Below the pieces are notes generated by a model. That model had not been told where the DNA came from. It searched no databases and was given only the letters and a program-made list of their open reading frames with translations. The translations under genes were made by a program, and so were the position numbers. From a virus, in IMG/VR virus record IMGVR_UViG_3300046321_000141, positions 1 through 64,000 of that record: DNA of 64,000 bases, one strand, 5' to 3'. The stretch's first letter is position 1. Every line of letters starts with the position of its first letter. Positions 41,602 to 50,703 of this stretch are shown here, in pieces.

Positions 41602-42669
41602 TCACAAATATGAAGGTTTTGAAAGTTTGCTGAATTCTTCATCAGACAAAGCCAATGGATTAAATTCCTTGGTTACCTGACCAGAAACAGCAGATTTACT
41701 GGGTGCCGCAGCACGCTTTTTATCCTTTAGCCTGTCATCCTGTGCTTGCATGGGTTTAGGCGCAATAACTTTACTAACTGCGGGTGATCGTTGTCCCTTG
41801 GCCAAGTGATCGAATCCACCACGAGCTTGTAAAGCATCTCCTACTTTCCTATAAGCCTCAATATCCGACAAACCTTGCAGACGGCCAAATAGCTTCTCGT
41901 TCTCCACTTCCTTATGAATAAGATCATAAATTCCAGTCTCCATGTGACTGTTTATGACTTTCAAAAGTTGCGGTGTATTAGCTACTACCTGTTTACTAGC
42001 CTCGTCCCATTCACTAGACACTGCGTTAATAGTACGTCCGTAGGTTGGAGAGTCTTTAATCTCGTCCAGTACCTCATCAAGTGCTACTTCACGATCATCT
42101 ATTGCATAGGATTTTGGCTTGTATTCGTCTGCTTTCGTGGTGTCCATCTCTAATGGATCAATACCACTATCTTTCACAAGCTTTGCAATTGCCTCTGGAT
42201 TTCGTCCATTAAGGTCAATCAGGTAGCTGATTTTAGATTCTTCCATCAAACCAGCTTTCTCCAACATCTTCAACATCTTGAAGTGTGGTTTCAAGCCAGC
42301 CATCTTTTTACTGTAATTAGCCCCCATTTGCATGAGCGCAATAGCGTCATCTACGCTACGTACATTAATGTCTTTACCATTTGCTTTAAATGGTGCTGTA
42401 AGCCGGTCATACTCAGCTTTGTAATCTACTTCAGCAGCGGACTTCTCTTCTTCTGCTTTGTCCTCGCTGTCTCCAGTAGCTTCAACTACTTCACTGGTTT
42501 CTTCTACTTCATCAGTAGTATCCGCAGATTCCTCTGCATCAACTTGCGTAGCTTCCTCTGGTGCAACCTCTTGTGCTGGTTCCCCAATAACCTCAGCGAC
42601 CTCTACAGGAGGCTCACCTAGTTGGTCATCTGGCAAATCCAAGTAAGACGTTTGCTGTGCTTCAGCCAT
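41602..42669 (-). CDS. Capsid assembly scaffold-like protein
   Basis: A 355-residue, very acidic protein (first 100 residues almost all Glu/Asp/Val/Ala/Thr), then a helical core and a basic C-terminus (KDKKRAAAPSKSAVSGQ). Acidic start, coiled middle and basic tail match scaffolding proteins of podoviruses, and the gene precedes the capsid gene in the transcript by 8 bp. Confidence 0.75.
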   Translation of the reverse strand: MAEAQQTSYLDLPDDQLGEPPVEVAEVIGEPAQEVAPEEATQVDAEESADTTDEVEETSEVVEATGDSEDKAEEEKSAAEVDYKAEYDRLTAPFKANGKDINVRSVDDAIALMQMGANYSKKMAGLKPHFKMLKMLEKAGLMEESKISYLIDLNGRNPEAIAKLVKDSGIDPLEMDTTKADEYKPKSYAIDDREVALDEVLDEIKDSPTYGRTINAVSSEWDEASKQVVANTPQLLKVINSHMETGIYDLIHKEVENEKLFGRLQGLSDIEAYRKVGDALQARGGFDHLAKGQRSPAVSKVIAPKPMQAQDDRLKDKKRAAAPSKSAVSGQVTKEFNPLALSDEEFSKLSKPSYL

Positions 42670-43009
42670 TATTCAATCCTTCAAAAAGTATATCGTTGCG
42701 GGTTTGTTCATCTGCACTAGCAGTTTTACCTGCCAAACCAGACATTAATGTAATGTCTTTAAGATAATTACTAAAGGTACCAATAGCATCTATCTTATCA
42801 ACAATACTCTTTTGTACTGCTAAATCAATTGACTCAGCAGCAGCCTTCAGATGAACCAAACGAACGGCTTCTTTTTCAAAGTACCCAGTTAAAACAATCT
42901 TTTTAAAGTCTCGGTTACTATAAAGACGTTCTAGAGCACTACCCAGCTCAATAGCTTCTTTAGCGCTCTTAATGTTTGCTTCTAGTTCCTGAAGTGTTAT
43001 CTCATTCAT
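42662..43009 (-). CDS. Small helical head-assembly protein
   Basis: A 115-residue, all-helical protein (MNEITLQELEANIKSAKEAI at the start) between portal and scaffold, overlapping the scaffold gene by 8 bp. Its position corresponds to N4 gp58. No known domain. Confidence 0.6.
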   Translation of the reverse strand: MNEITLQELEANIKSAKEAIELGSALERLYSNRDFKKIVLTGYFEKEAVRLVHLKAAAESIDLAVQKSIVDKIDAIGTFSNYLKDITLMSGLAGKTASADEQTRNDILFEGLNNG

Positions 43010-43017
43010 GGCTTATT

Positions 43018-45183
43018 CTATACTTGTTTATTAATAATAAACTCTTTTATTAAATCTTGCTTTTTATCTTCTTGTTGGAACTGTCTGTCCAACATTTTTA
43101 ACTGTGCTTGGCTTCTTGCTTGTTCACCATGCAACTCCAATGCTCTGGCTTGTTTTGTTCCTGTTTCCTGCTCAACAAAATCCAGATTCTTCATATCCGT
43201 ATCTGAAGCCAGATTACCTGCTTTAGCACCTTCGGTATTAATCTTAGCACTAGACAACTGAGCATTAGCCATTTCTGAAGCAGTCTTAGCTTGAATAAGT
43301 TTAATTTCTTCCTGCAACTTCATCATTTCCAATTGCTGCAATTGTTGTTGCATTGGGTCAGGCTGTGGCTCATAAGCCTCAATCTTTTTAGCCAAATCAG
43401 GCATCTTTCTAAGTCGTGCAATATCTCCAAGAATCATCTTAGACATATCTGGGGGCATTGAATTACCCATTGTTTGCAACATAAAAGCCAATTCCTGCGC
43501 TTTATTGTTATCCTCTTCAGCAGTAGATATGGACAACCGCAAATCAAAAGCACCACATAAATCTTTACGATCTATTTTTACAAACTCTTCATTTGTAACC
43601 CTAACAACTTCAGTATCGCTAAGAAACTCAGCATTCATACTGACCAGTTTCCTACCAATCTTAAGCATGGCATTACTCAGCCTACGTAAGATACCCAATT
43701 CGCGCTTAGAAGCCGCATCCAAAGCACCTCTCACACCGGCTGCCACTTGACCCAACGATTGACCAGATACCCCCTGACTAAAACTCTTAACTCCGGTCAA
43801 CGACTCAGCTTCCATATTCTGTAGCTGAAGCATGAACTGCGCAGAGTTAGGAATCTCTGGATAAGTATGCATATGTATCCCTTGTCTGGGGTCTACATTG
43901 GTATTGAACTCATAGTCCATACCTTTCTCAAACTTACGCCTATTGGTTGCATCCAACATGTCTTTACGGACACCTGTTTGGCCATTGGCAGACTTACCCA
44001 TGATATCAATCATACCTCTGGTAACAGCTCCAATAATCTTCTGATTATCTTCTAGCAAAGCACCATCAGGCTCACCATAGACACTCTGACGCACAGGCAG
44101 ATAAGAACACACTACAAAAGGAATCTTCTTATCAGGAAAAGGATTGTCCTCCATACGAATAAGTGTTTCACCTACCCATGCAGCAACGATAGGCTCAACA
44201 ACACCAGAGCCATCCTTATCCCAGTAACCCCAATACTCATAAACCACAAACTTCTTGCGAGGTTTATCACTAAAGTTGAAATTCTTGCTGCCATCCGTAG
44301 TTGCGTGGTCAGGTTGACCAAGAATAGAAGAGTTATCAACATTAATACGATCTAAGTTCTTGTACCTGCCGTCTTTTTCCAACTGCGATAAAGAACTCTC
44401 AAAAGAATAAATAACAAAACTAGCTTTCTCTACATCACCAAAACAAGTTGGATCAATGATTACATTTCTAAAATCACACACATTAATAGTAGGACGGTTG
44501 TACACCGTACGAACCTTCTTTTCCATACGACTACCAACCTCTATAGGTTCCATAGGCATACCTGTATGCATCGACACTTTAAGAGCCTGTTTAAGAGCCT
44601 CTGGTACATCAATATCAAACCTTGTAGGGTTCTCTGCTTGCAAAGCTTGTACCTGTTGGAGCGTCTCTGCTATCTCAGGGTTAGGTTTAAAGTCGTAAAC
44701 AGCAACTTCTTCCTCATACTGCTCTTCTGCAAACTCCCAACCAGTACGAACAATTACCGTACCCTCATCAACAGCAGTCCTTACAAACTCGTCAATGAAA
44801 GTAGTCTTGTCAATATCAACATTGAACTGATGATTAAGAATCAACTCATTTTGTTTAGCAGCATCACGATCTTCCCAAGTAACAGGAGCCACATTAAACA
44901 AGTCCTGTGTACTTAGAAACGGCTCACTCAATGCAGAGTACCTCCACTCTGCTTGCTTACGAATGAGCTTAGGAACAATCTTAGAGTTACCTACAGGGGT
45001 AACTACCTTAGCAGCTCCAGTTACCTTAAGGTTATCCAACCAACCTTCAATCTTAGTTACCTGAGCATCATGGGTGCTTTTGGCATCCATCAAATCCTGC
45101 TTTAACGCTCGTAGCGTAGGCGGATTGCTCCAGTTAACCAGTGGTTTAGCTTCCCCAGTATGCGTAAATGTTTCGGCCATCAT
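43018..45183 (-). CDS. Portal protein
   Basis: A 721-residue portal of the N4 gp59 type, forming the dodecameric ring through which DNA is packaged and ejected. KTVYNRPTINVCDFRNVIIDP, then GQTGVRKDMLDATNRR and GVSGQSLGQVAAGVRG are segments expected in this family, followed by a long C-terminal coiled-coil barrel (QQLQQLEMMKLQEEIKLIQA). Two consecutive ATG codons are available at the start. Confidence 0.85.
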   Translation of the reverse strand: MMAETFTHTGEAKPLVNWSNPPTLRALKQDLMDAKSTHDAQVTKIEGWLDNLKVTGAAKVVTPVGNSKIVPKLIRKQAEWRYSALSEPFLSTQDLFNVAPVTWEDRDAAKQNELILNHQFNVDIDKTTFIDEFVRTAVDEGTVIVRTGWEFAEEQYEEEVAVYDFKPNPEIAETLQQVQALQAENPTRFDIDVPEALKQALKVSMHTGMPMEPIEVGSRMEKKVRTVYNRPTINVCDFRNVIIDPTCFGDVEKASFVIYSFESSLSQLEKDGRYKNLDRINVDNSSILGQPDHATTDGSKNFNFSDKPRKKFVVYEYWGYWDKDGSGVVEPIVAAWVGETLIRMEDNPFPDKKIPFVVCSYLPVRQSVYGEPDGALLEDNQKIIGAVTRGMIDIMGKSANGQTGVRKDMLDATNRRKFEKGMDYEFNTNVDPRQGIHMHTYPEIPNSAQFMLQLQNMEAESLTGVKSFSQGVSGQSLGQVAAGVRGALDAASKRELGILRRLSNAMLKIGRKLVSMNAEFLSDTEVVRVTNEEFVKIDRKDLCGAFDLRLSISTAEEDNNKAQELAFMLQTMGNSMPPDMSKMILGDIARLRKMPDLAKKIEAYEPQPDPMQQQLQQLEMMKLQEEIKLIQAKTASEMANAQLSSAKINTEGAKAGNLASDTDMKNLDFVEQETGTKQARALELHGEQARSQAQLKMLDRQFQQEDKKQDLIKEFIINKQV

Positions 45184-45196
45184 CGTGTTTCCTTAA

Positions 45197-45934
45197 TCAA
45201 ACCCAACCATTACGCACCAACTTAATATTTTGGCTATCTTGGTCAACTCGAATGTTGTGTTTCTCTATTTCTTGACAAGCACGCTCATACTTTGCTGCAT
45301 AGTTATTGCCAGCATTAAAGTCATTGACCAATCCCATAGGATTATGCAATCTACTGCCCACAAAATACAGCAAAGCTTCTAGATACGTATAGGGCAAGTC
45401 TATCTCAACTTGATCTGCGTCATAACCATTAAAACCAATACCTAAAATCTTATGGTTTGCACGATAAGTAACACTTAGATGGGTAGTTTTATATTCTTCA
45501 GGAATACTGCTCACTTGATCTACCAAATCACTCTTAAGTACCAAAGTACTTAAGTTTGGAGTAAATGCTGAGTAGTATTCAGCATAGTTATTAAGAGGAA
45601 TCTCTAAACCATCAGGAATAGACACACTCTCAATCTTAAGCAGCGTATTCCTGTAAGGCAGTGCAACTGAATCAATGATGTAAGGCAGCACAGCATTCTT
45701 ACTAACGGCATTGGCATTAGTAATGTTGTACGTGTACACACCGGGAATCAACAACAATGACAAAGTTTCCCGCTTAAGACAAAACCGTGTATGCAGCGTC
45801 GTTAAACCAAGACTTACAGCACTCAACACCTTGTCATAACTCTTCTCTGCAATCAAACCAGTAGAAGAATCAATACCATTCAACTGGGCCAGTTCACTAA
45901 ATGCCAGTTGGTCAAATATTTCCCGTAATTTCAT
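45197..45934 (-). CDS. Head-tail adaptor/structural protein (N4 gp67-like by position)
   Basis: A 245-residue protein between terminase and portal. The ATG at 45934 follows GAGG at good spacing; a GTG two codons earlier is the alternative. The C-terminus (PYTYLEALLYFVGSRLHNPM, then YAAKYERACQEIEKH) resembles the helical bundle of adaptor or gatekeeper proteins that bind under the portal. Confidence 0.7.
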   Translation of the reverse strand: MKLREIFDQLAFSELAQLNGIDSSTGLIAEKSYDKVLSAVSLGLTTLHTRFCLKRETLSLLLIPGVYTYNITNANAVSKNAVLPYIIDSVALPYRNTLLKIESVSIPDGLEIPLNNYAEYYSAFTPNLSTLVLKSDLVDQVSSIPEEYKTTHLSVTYRANHKILGIGFNGYDADQVEIDLPYTYLEALLYFVGSRLHNPMGLVNDFNAGNNYAAKYERACQEIEKHNIRVDQDSQNIKLVRNGWV

Positions 45935-45941
45935 ACACACC

Positions 45942-48365
45942 TCAAATAATATATGACGCCATACGATCTACTTCAGTATTCGGAGTATCAATCTCCCACA
46001 TACCATCATCTGTACTTTTCATAATGGCTTCCTCTGACGGTTTCCAGGGCTTCAAGGAAGACAGCATAGCCACCGAATCAATGAAATCGTCGTGCTTGCT
46101 CTTAAATCCACCAACAGATATAAGAGAAAGTTCATTCATTCCCTCTGCAAGTATAGGTTCATTCTTCTTTTCTACAGGAAAGTAAACTTTCTTGCTCTTA
46201 AACCAAGGAAGAACAGTATTAAACCTTACTAACTTGTTATTTACAGGACGAATGCCAGGAGCATTGTTATTTTGATCTGAAGCCAGTGGGAAATATATGT
46301 TTCTTTCCATCATTTGTGACTGAATCCAGCTAACAAACCCACCTTGTTGACCTGTTACCTCAATACCAACACTCTGAGGCTTATATACCTGAGCCAACCT
46401 AAACAAATCATCAATGTTTTTATCCATCAACTGACGTTTACACACACCATCCACCCACAACCAATCACCAACATTGTTGTAAGCCCATACAGAGATAACA
46501 CTAAAGTCACTCTTTTCATTAACTGACGTAGCAAAGTCAGTAGTTATATAAAAGTTAAACCTACTTTTATTTTTAACCACTGAATCCAACTTATACCAGC
46601 CAATATCACTATCCAGAATCATTCTGTCATCATCACTCATAATTCTTAACATCAATTCTTGGTTAAAGGTATCTACTTTTCCTGACAAAAGCGCCTTCTC
46701 ATATTGCCGCTTAACATACTGAAAATCAAACCTATCTTCCCAACTGCCTCTAAAGTCTACCTCCTCACAAGGAAACTGCTCACAAACAGGGAACACATTA
46801 ACTTCCCATGCACCACTCTCTACAGCCTTATACAGAGGATCTTTGGCATTGAATGGTGTACCACTCCAGATAACCTTTCTTCTACTGGGATGCAAAGCAT
46901 AGTCAATGGCTTTGTAAACAGTGTCTTCCACGTCAGCAATAACAGTAGCACTCCTAGCGTCACTATCACTTATCAAGTCATCCAATAAAGCAAGCACAGG
47001 TCTTGTCCCAAGCTCACGTGTGTTATGCGTAGCTAGGTAGTTATCTGTAATGAACTCGTGCTCAGCATCCTCAACACGAATACATTGGCTTGGTTCATTT
47101 GGTATGGCTTCAATAGCTACCAAGGCCACTCTATTAGAGCGCCTATTAGGTACCTTAAACAAAGCCGCTTTACGGGAAAGTTTAAACGGGTTAACGCTTC
47201 CACGTATAAATGCGCGGTAGATCGGTTGCCTGTTTTCCCTATGCATCACACCAATTCGCACAAGATAGCCCAAACTCCTAGCCAAGTCTGCTACATCAAC
47301 CACTAACTGCTTGCTAATAGTGCAGTATGAAACTTGCCCTTGATTACCGCACGTGCCATCAGTATCCAACAAACCAGCAAGTAACTCCCTGCGTTGCTTC
47401 ACTGACCCTCTTTGATATTCAAAAGGGATGTACTTAGTGGCATCAATACATCCAGCAATCAGCAAACCAAGTAAGTAAGGCTGTACCGGCAGCTGTTTCT
47501 CTGTGTACTGAACTGGTTCTACTGCTGCTGTGTAATATTCCCTCAATGTTCCTTTTATCAAAGGAGCACCATCAAGCAACTCTTTGGTAGTAAAGAGCTT
47601 CTTCACATACGCCGTTTTTTTATTCGGATAAGTTTTAACGTACAAAGGATGTAGGTGAGTACTGTCACACTTTAACTCCCTACCATCATCAAACACCAGC
47701 TTATACATATCCCCATGAAACACCTCTGACTTACCCAGCACAGTAGTCAGTGTTCCTTTAGGCGTATATATCTGGTCACCTACAACCACATCTGCAATTG
47801 TCTTGGTTCCTCTATCGGTGTAAACCTTGGAGTCCAGAGATAGCGGCCCCCTAACGCCGGTTCTAGCACCATAACCAGATACCACAAAAGGAGTCTTGCT
47901 ACTATTTATAAACTCCCACCTAATATCCGTAAACTTAATTTCTGGAATGTACTGCTGTAAAAAAGGACTGTTCTGCCACCTGTATTCCAAACTTTTACGC
48001 ATCTTCTTTACTCCGTTATCAATGGAGTCTGATACATACAAAGCATAAGGAACTTTGCCAAAGTTAGGAAGCTCACCGAACACAGCTAGGTAAAGAATCA
48101 AATACTCTTTAATACTTGATTTCGCAATACCCCTATGACACATGTTAATTACATCTTTTTTACTATCAGATACAAAACTATCTAACATTTTGTAATGAAC
48201 TACAGGAGTTTTATTTTCTGTAGCATTTCCGTTAACTAATTTAATAAAGTTAACAAACTCCAAAGCAAAGTCGCTAGGTACATACTTTTTATCAACTTTA
48301 TACGAGTTATTATTTAAATACTCCTCTACTTTCCAGTAAGTACCGTCTTTGTGTTGCTGAATCAC
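45942..48365 (-). CDS. terL: Terminase large subunit, interrupted by an intein
   Basis: An 807-residue precursor. Removing the intein (residues 174-448) leaves a 532-residue terminase, normal for the N4 type. HRGIAKSS near residue 80 is the Walker A-like ATPase motif; PVLALLDDLI just after the intein is Walker B. The C-terminal nuclease domain shows YITTDFATSV, GIEVTGQQGG and KHDDFIDSVAML, with the acidic residues of the RNase H-like headful nuclease. The intein sits at VRG/TRELG, immediately before Walker B, so the enzyme should be inactive until splicing. It overlaps the lytic transglycosylase gene by 4 bp. Confidence 0.9.
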   Translation of the reverse strand: MIQQHKDGTYWKVEEYLNNNSYKVDKKYVPSDFALEFVNFIKLVNGNATENKTPVVHYKMLDSFVSDSKKDVINMCHRGIAKSSIKEYLILYLAVFGELPNFGKVPYALYVSDSIDNGVKKMRKSLEYRWQNSPFLQQYIPEIKFTDIRWEFINSSKTPFVVSGYGARTGVRGPLSLDSKVYTDRGTKTIADVVVGDQIYTPKGTLTTVLGKSEVFHGDMYKLVFDDGRELKCDSTHLHPLYVKTYPNKKTAYVKKLFTTKELLDGAPLIKGTLREYYTAAVEPVQYTEKQLPVQPYLLGLLIAGCIDATKYIPFEYQRGSVKQRRELLAGLLDTDGTCGNQGQVSYCTISKQLVVDVADLARSLGYLVRIGVMHRENRQPIYRAFIRGSVNPFKLSRKAALFKVPNRRSNRVALVAIEAIPNEPSQCIRVEDAEHEFITDNYLATHNTRELGTRPVLALLDDLISDSDARSATVIADVEDTVYKAIDYALHPSRRKVIWSGTPFNAKDPLYKAVESGAWEVNVFPVCEQFPCEEVDFRGSWEDRFDFQYVKRQYEKALLSGKVDTFNQELMLRIMSDDDRMILDSDIGWYKLDSVVKNKSRFNFYITTDFATSVNEKSDFSVISVWAYNNVGDWLWVDGVCKRQLMDKNIDDLFRLAQVYKPQSVGIEVTGQQGGFVSWIQSQMMERNIYFPLASDQNNNAPGIRPVNNKLVRFNTVLPWFKSKKVYFPVEKKNEPILAEGMNELSLISVGGFKSKHDDFIDSVAMLSSLKPWKPSEEAIMKSTDDGMWEIDTPNTEVDRMASYII
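47022..47846 (-). other. 275-residue intein with degenerate LAGLIDADG endonuclease
   Basis: In-frame insertion in terL. Block A is PLSLDSKVYTDRG, which aligns with the usual CLxxxTxVxT start, making residue 1 Pro. Block B is CDSTHLHPLYV. A degenerate first endonuclease motif (LLGLLIAGC, about 125-133) is followed after only about 20 residues by an intact second motif, LLAGLLDTDG (155-164), so much of the endonuclease between them seems deleted. Block F is CIRVEDAEHEF with Cys255, and block G is LATHN followed by Thr as +1 residue. The Cys in block F and Thr before HN recall class 3 inteins, but the class 3 Trp of block B is absent. Confidence 0.85.
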
Positions 48366-49063
48366 TTTTGTGCCCCACTAGGTAACAATTTCATAATTCC
48401 TTCAGGAATAATGCTGGCAAGATAATTTATATCTTCTGGCTTAACAGGCTGTTGTGCAGTCATTTCTTTACTGACACTGCCATCTTTAATTTGTCCGCCA
48501 AGGATAGCCCTCAACTCTGCCAACCTTGAATTGATAACATCACCATACAAAGGCGTATTCGCCACCTCTCTTAGAGGTTGTGTAGTAGGGGCATTTGAAG
48601 TATTGCGTATGGTTTTTTCTGTAGGTGTCGGCACTGCCTCACTTGTTGCACCATTGGATTGCCACCCAAGTCTATTCAATACTTTATCTGCATACGCTTT
48701 ACCTTCCCCATATCCTGCTAAACCAGTAGCAATATCCCCTGCTTTATTAATCCTAGCTGCTACGTAATCAGTAGCAAATCTAACCTGTTCGCCAAGAGAT
48801 TTATCTTTCAAAGGCTCAACACCATACCCAGGTTTACTCGCCGTACTTTCGACAATACCAAACGGCCCAAACGCAGTACTGACTTTGCCAGTATGTCCAG
48901 CAACTCTCCTACCGGACTTATCTAAGCCATAGTGATAAGCACTTGGATCATCTATATATTTACTATTACCGCCTGTCTCTTGAGCCAGTATTGATGCCAT
49001 CAAACCAGGGGGCAAACCTTTACGAGCCTCTGCTGCATCAAGTAATCTAGCTAAATTTGACAT
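48362..49063 (-). CDS. Lytic transglycosylase-like protein
   Basis: A 233-residue protein with an N-terminal SLT/transglycosylase-like domain: GLPPGLMASILAQETGGNSK carries the likely catalytic Glu, followed by TAFGPFGIVESTA and GLAGYGEGKAYADKVL. The C-terminal 90 residues are Pro/Thr-rich linker plus a short helix. It is probably virion-associated and opens peptidoglycan during DNA entry. It is coupled to terL by a 4-bp overlap. Confidence 0.7.
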   Translation of the reverse strand: MSNLARLLDAAEARKGLPPGLMASILAQETGGNSKYIDDPSAYHYGLDKSGRRVAGHTGKVSTAFGPFGIVESTASKPGYGVEPLKDKSLGEQVRFATDYVAARINKAGDIATGLAGYGEGKAYADKVLNRLGWQSNGATSEAVPTPTEKTIRNTSNAPTTQPLREVANTPLYGDVINSRLAELRAILGGQIKDGSVSKEMTAQQPVKPEDINYLASIIPEGIMKLLPSGAQK

Positions 49064-49100
49064 ACATAGTCCTCATTAAAGAATTACTGATTATCCAACA

Positions 49101-49790
49101 CTACACCTCTTCAGCCACAACATCAATAATCAACTTAGTGTGCGCTACCTGTTGAGCACTCATTGCCCCAGCCTCAACCATCAACCTCTGCTGCTTGGCC
49201 AACTCTAAAGTTGTAGCCCGCAGTGCAGCAATAGAGCCATCCTCTTTAACACCCACACTCAACTCAACCTTCTGAGTTTCAGGCATCTTCAACTGGTTTA
49301 ACAAACTATTAGCAGCATCACTCCTAACTTTCTCACTTCTTGCACTAATCATTAACTCAGCCTGCACATTAAGCGCCTTTTGATACAAATCTTGATTCAA
49401 TACATAACTAGGTATAAGAGTTTGCTCCATTATTAAGTTGACCAACTTACTCTTGTTATACGCCGTAACATAACTAGCAATATCTTTACTATCTACACCT
49501 CTACTAACAAAATCATTGTACTTATCAGGAAATGTTTTTATATATGCAGAAATATTACTAGCCCCCATTAACTTGTGGCTTACATACTTCACAGCATAAA
49601 TATAGTTCTCCATCTTGAACCTACCATCAGCCATCACTGAGGTGTAGCTCATCAGATTGTCCCGATATGACTCATACATATCAGGATCACCAAGCGTAGT
49701 ATTAATCTGATCAATCAACTCTTGATTAACACTCTTCTTGATTTTCTCAGGCAATGCTGCCTTAAAAGCTTCTAGTGATAACACTGACAT
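49101..49790 (-). CDS. Packaging/virion protein, possible small terminase (N4 gp69 position)
   Basis: A 229-residue, mostly helical protein, first gene of the leftward late operon, with an AAGGAG ribosome site. Residues 1-60 (LPEKIKKSVNQELIDQI) could form a DNA-binding or oligomerisation domain and the rest is coiled. Position beside lytic transglycosylase and terL suggests a small terminase or accessory packaging protein; the sequence alone does not prove it. Confidence 0.5.
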   Translation of the reverse strand: MSVLSLEAFKAALPEKIKKSVNQELIDQINTTLGDPDMYESYRDNLMSYTSVMADGRFKMENYIYAVKYVSHKLMGASNISAYIKTFPDKYNDFVSRGVDSKDIASYVTAYNKSKLVNLIMEQTLIPSYVLNQDLYQKALNVQAELMISARSEKVRSDAANSLLNQLKMPETQKVELSVGVKEDGSIAALRATTLELAKQQRLMVEAGAMSAQQVAHTKLIIDVVAEEV

Positions 49791-49820
49791 AACACTCCTT
49801 AGTTACTATATCGGGAGGTT

Positions 49821-49848
49821 ATCATATTTTCACTAAAAATCCACCCAA
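49821..49848 (-). promoter_or_regulatory. Possible late sigma-70 promoter for the structural operon
   Basis: Minus-strand TATGAT (49821-49826) with TTGGGT (49843-49848) 16 bases upstream. A good -10 with a poor -35 would fit activator-dependent N4-type late promoters. It lies 30 bases before the first late gene. Confidence 0.35.
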
Positions 49849-50162
49849 ATTCAAACCAATCAATTTAAACAGCCTACAAGCTATTATTTCCAAACGTACT
49901 ACCCTGCCTATCAACCACCCACTACAAACCTCACCAGCGACCGTCTAGCCCCCTTCTTACCCACACCCCACCACACAACCACACCAACCTTAAACCAATA
50001 AATAAACATAACCCCGGCAACCTAAACCAAGAATCTTGCTGTACACTCCAACCCTTCTTCTTTTACAGCTTCGGCTGGTTTTCTTCTTACCCTCTCCCCC
50101 CAATATATAAAATATAGTATCTATCTATAGGATGACCCCTGGGTATTTATACAGTACTCTAT

Positions 50163-50176
50163 AGGTATATATACCT
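50163..50176. repeat. 14-bp palindrome in the early leader region
   Basis: AGGTATATATACCT, a perfect palindrome in AT-rich DNA upstream of the early genes. Possible operator or melting site. Confidence 0.5.
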
Positions 50177-50245
50177 GTAGGTTTATACAGTAGTTATTTA
50201 TATAAAATACGTATGGTTTAAGTACCTGAAACTTTTTATAAAAAT

Positions 50246-50285
50246 AGTAAATTACGTATGGTTTCAGGTTTTATAGTAATTTACT
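50246..50285. repeat. Inverted repeat with nested ACGT direct repeats
   Basis: AGTAAATTAC (50246-50255) is complementary to GTAATTTACT (50276-50285). TACGTATGGTTT occurs inside this loop and again about 40 bases earlier (near 50207), so the region contains both direct and inverted repeats. Possible replication or terminal element. Confidence 0.55.
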
Positions 50286-50393
50286 AATTACGTGTAGCTT
50301 TAGTACTAGCCTTATACCAAGGCAAAACACAAAGTACCCCCCGGTACTGAGCATGTTTCTGTATTTATAAGGCTATACCCCAGGTGTAATACA

Positions 50394-50407
50394 TAAAGCT
50401 CCGCTGG
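50394..50407 (+). promoter_or_regulatory. N4-type early hairpin promoter, copy 1
   Basis: TAAAGC-TCC-GCT: a three-base-loop hairpin matching the N4 virion polymerase promoter layout (short GC-ended stem, loop whose template strand is GGA). It is upstream of the 50444 gene. The stem is only 3 bp here, the weakest of the five. Confidence 0.65.
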
Positions 50408-50443
50408 TATGGCAATCTTGCCTATCCCTAGCTAGGACTCAAC

Positions 50444-50665
50444 ATGTTCTCCACTCTGTCTAACCTCTTTGGTTTGATCAACGATATCGTCAACTCCCTA
50501 CGTGACTTGTCTCACGCTGGACGTAGTTATACTAAGCAAATTGCAGGTGAATCTCATAAAGATTTCCTTGACTATTGCGAAGACTCAGGACTAGATGCTA
50601 AAGAGTTTGAGAAGATTCTCGAAGACTCTCGTTCCACCAAGAAAGTACGCACTCTCAAAGCGTAA
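50444..50665 (+). CDS. Early protein of unknown function
   Basis: A 73-residue acidic/helical protein (MFSTLSNLFGLINDIVNSLR, ending STKKVRTLKA). First gene of the early arm, between a hairpin promoter and a terminator, so it should be among the first transcripts made by the injected polymerase. Such proteins often target host functions; no motif supports a specific role. Confidence 0.65.
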   Translation: MFSTLSNLFGLINDIVNSLRDLSHAGRSYTKQIAGESHKDFLDYCEDSGLDAKEFEKILEDSRSTKKVRTLKA

Positions 50666-50668
50666 CCG

Positions 50669-50703
50669 ATAAGCTCCCTATATGGGGGCTTATTCTTTTT
50701 TAC
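50669..50703 (+). terminator. Terminator after first early gene
   Basis: ATAAGCTCCC pairs with GGGGGCTTAT (one G.T pair) around a TATAT loop, followed by TCTTTTTT. Confidence 0.85.

Larger units (their letters stand above)
49791..50443. other. 653-bp non-coding region between late and early arms
   Basis: No plausible gene. 49840-50050 is extremely G-poor and C-rich on the top strand (about a dozen G in 210 bases). 50100-50300 is AT-rich with palindromes and inverted repeats. A hairpin ACAGC-TTCG-GCTGG lies near 50066-50080 with flanking T-rich sequence. The first early hairpin promoter is at 50396. In N4 the genome left end precedes the early promoters, so this region may hold the physical ends and terminal repeat, collapsed in a circular assembly. 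Confidence 0.6.

Noticed and set aside
47838-47840. Intein start at Ser3 (giving a conventional Ser1 intein)
   Set aside because: Would leave Pro-Leu in the mature terminase between VRG and TRELG, and the following residues align with other inteins only if Pro is residue 1.
50060-50085. ACAGC-TTCG-GCTGG hairpin as a sixth early promoter
   Set aside because: It has a four-base TTCG tetraloop and lacks the TAAAGC-TNC-GCT pattern; more like a terminator stem.
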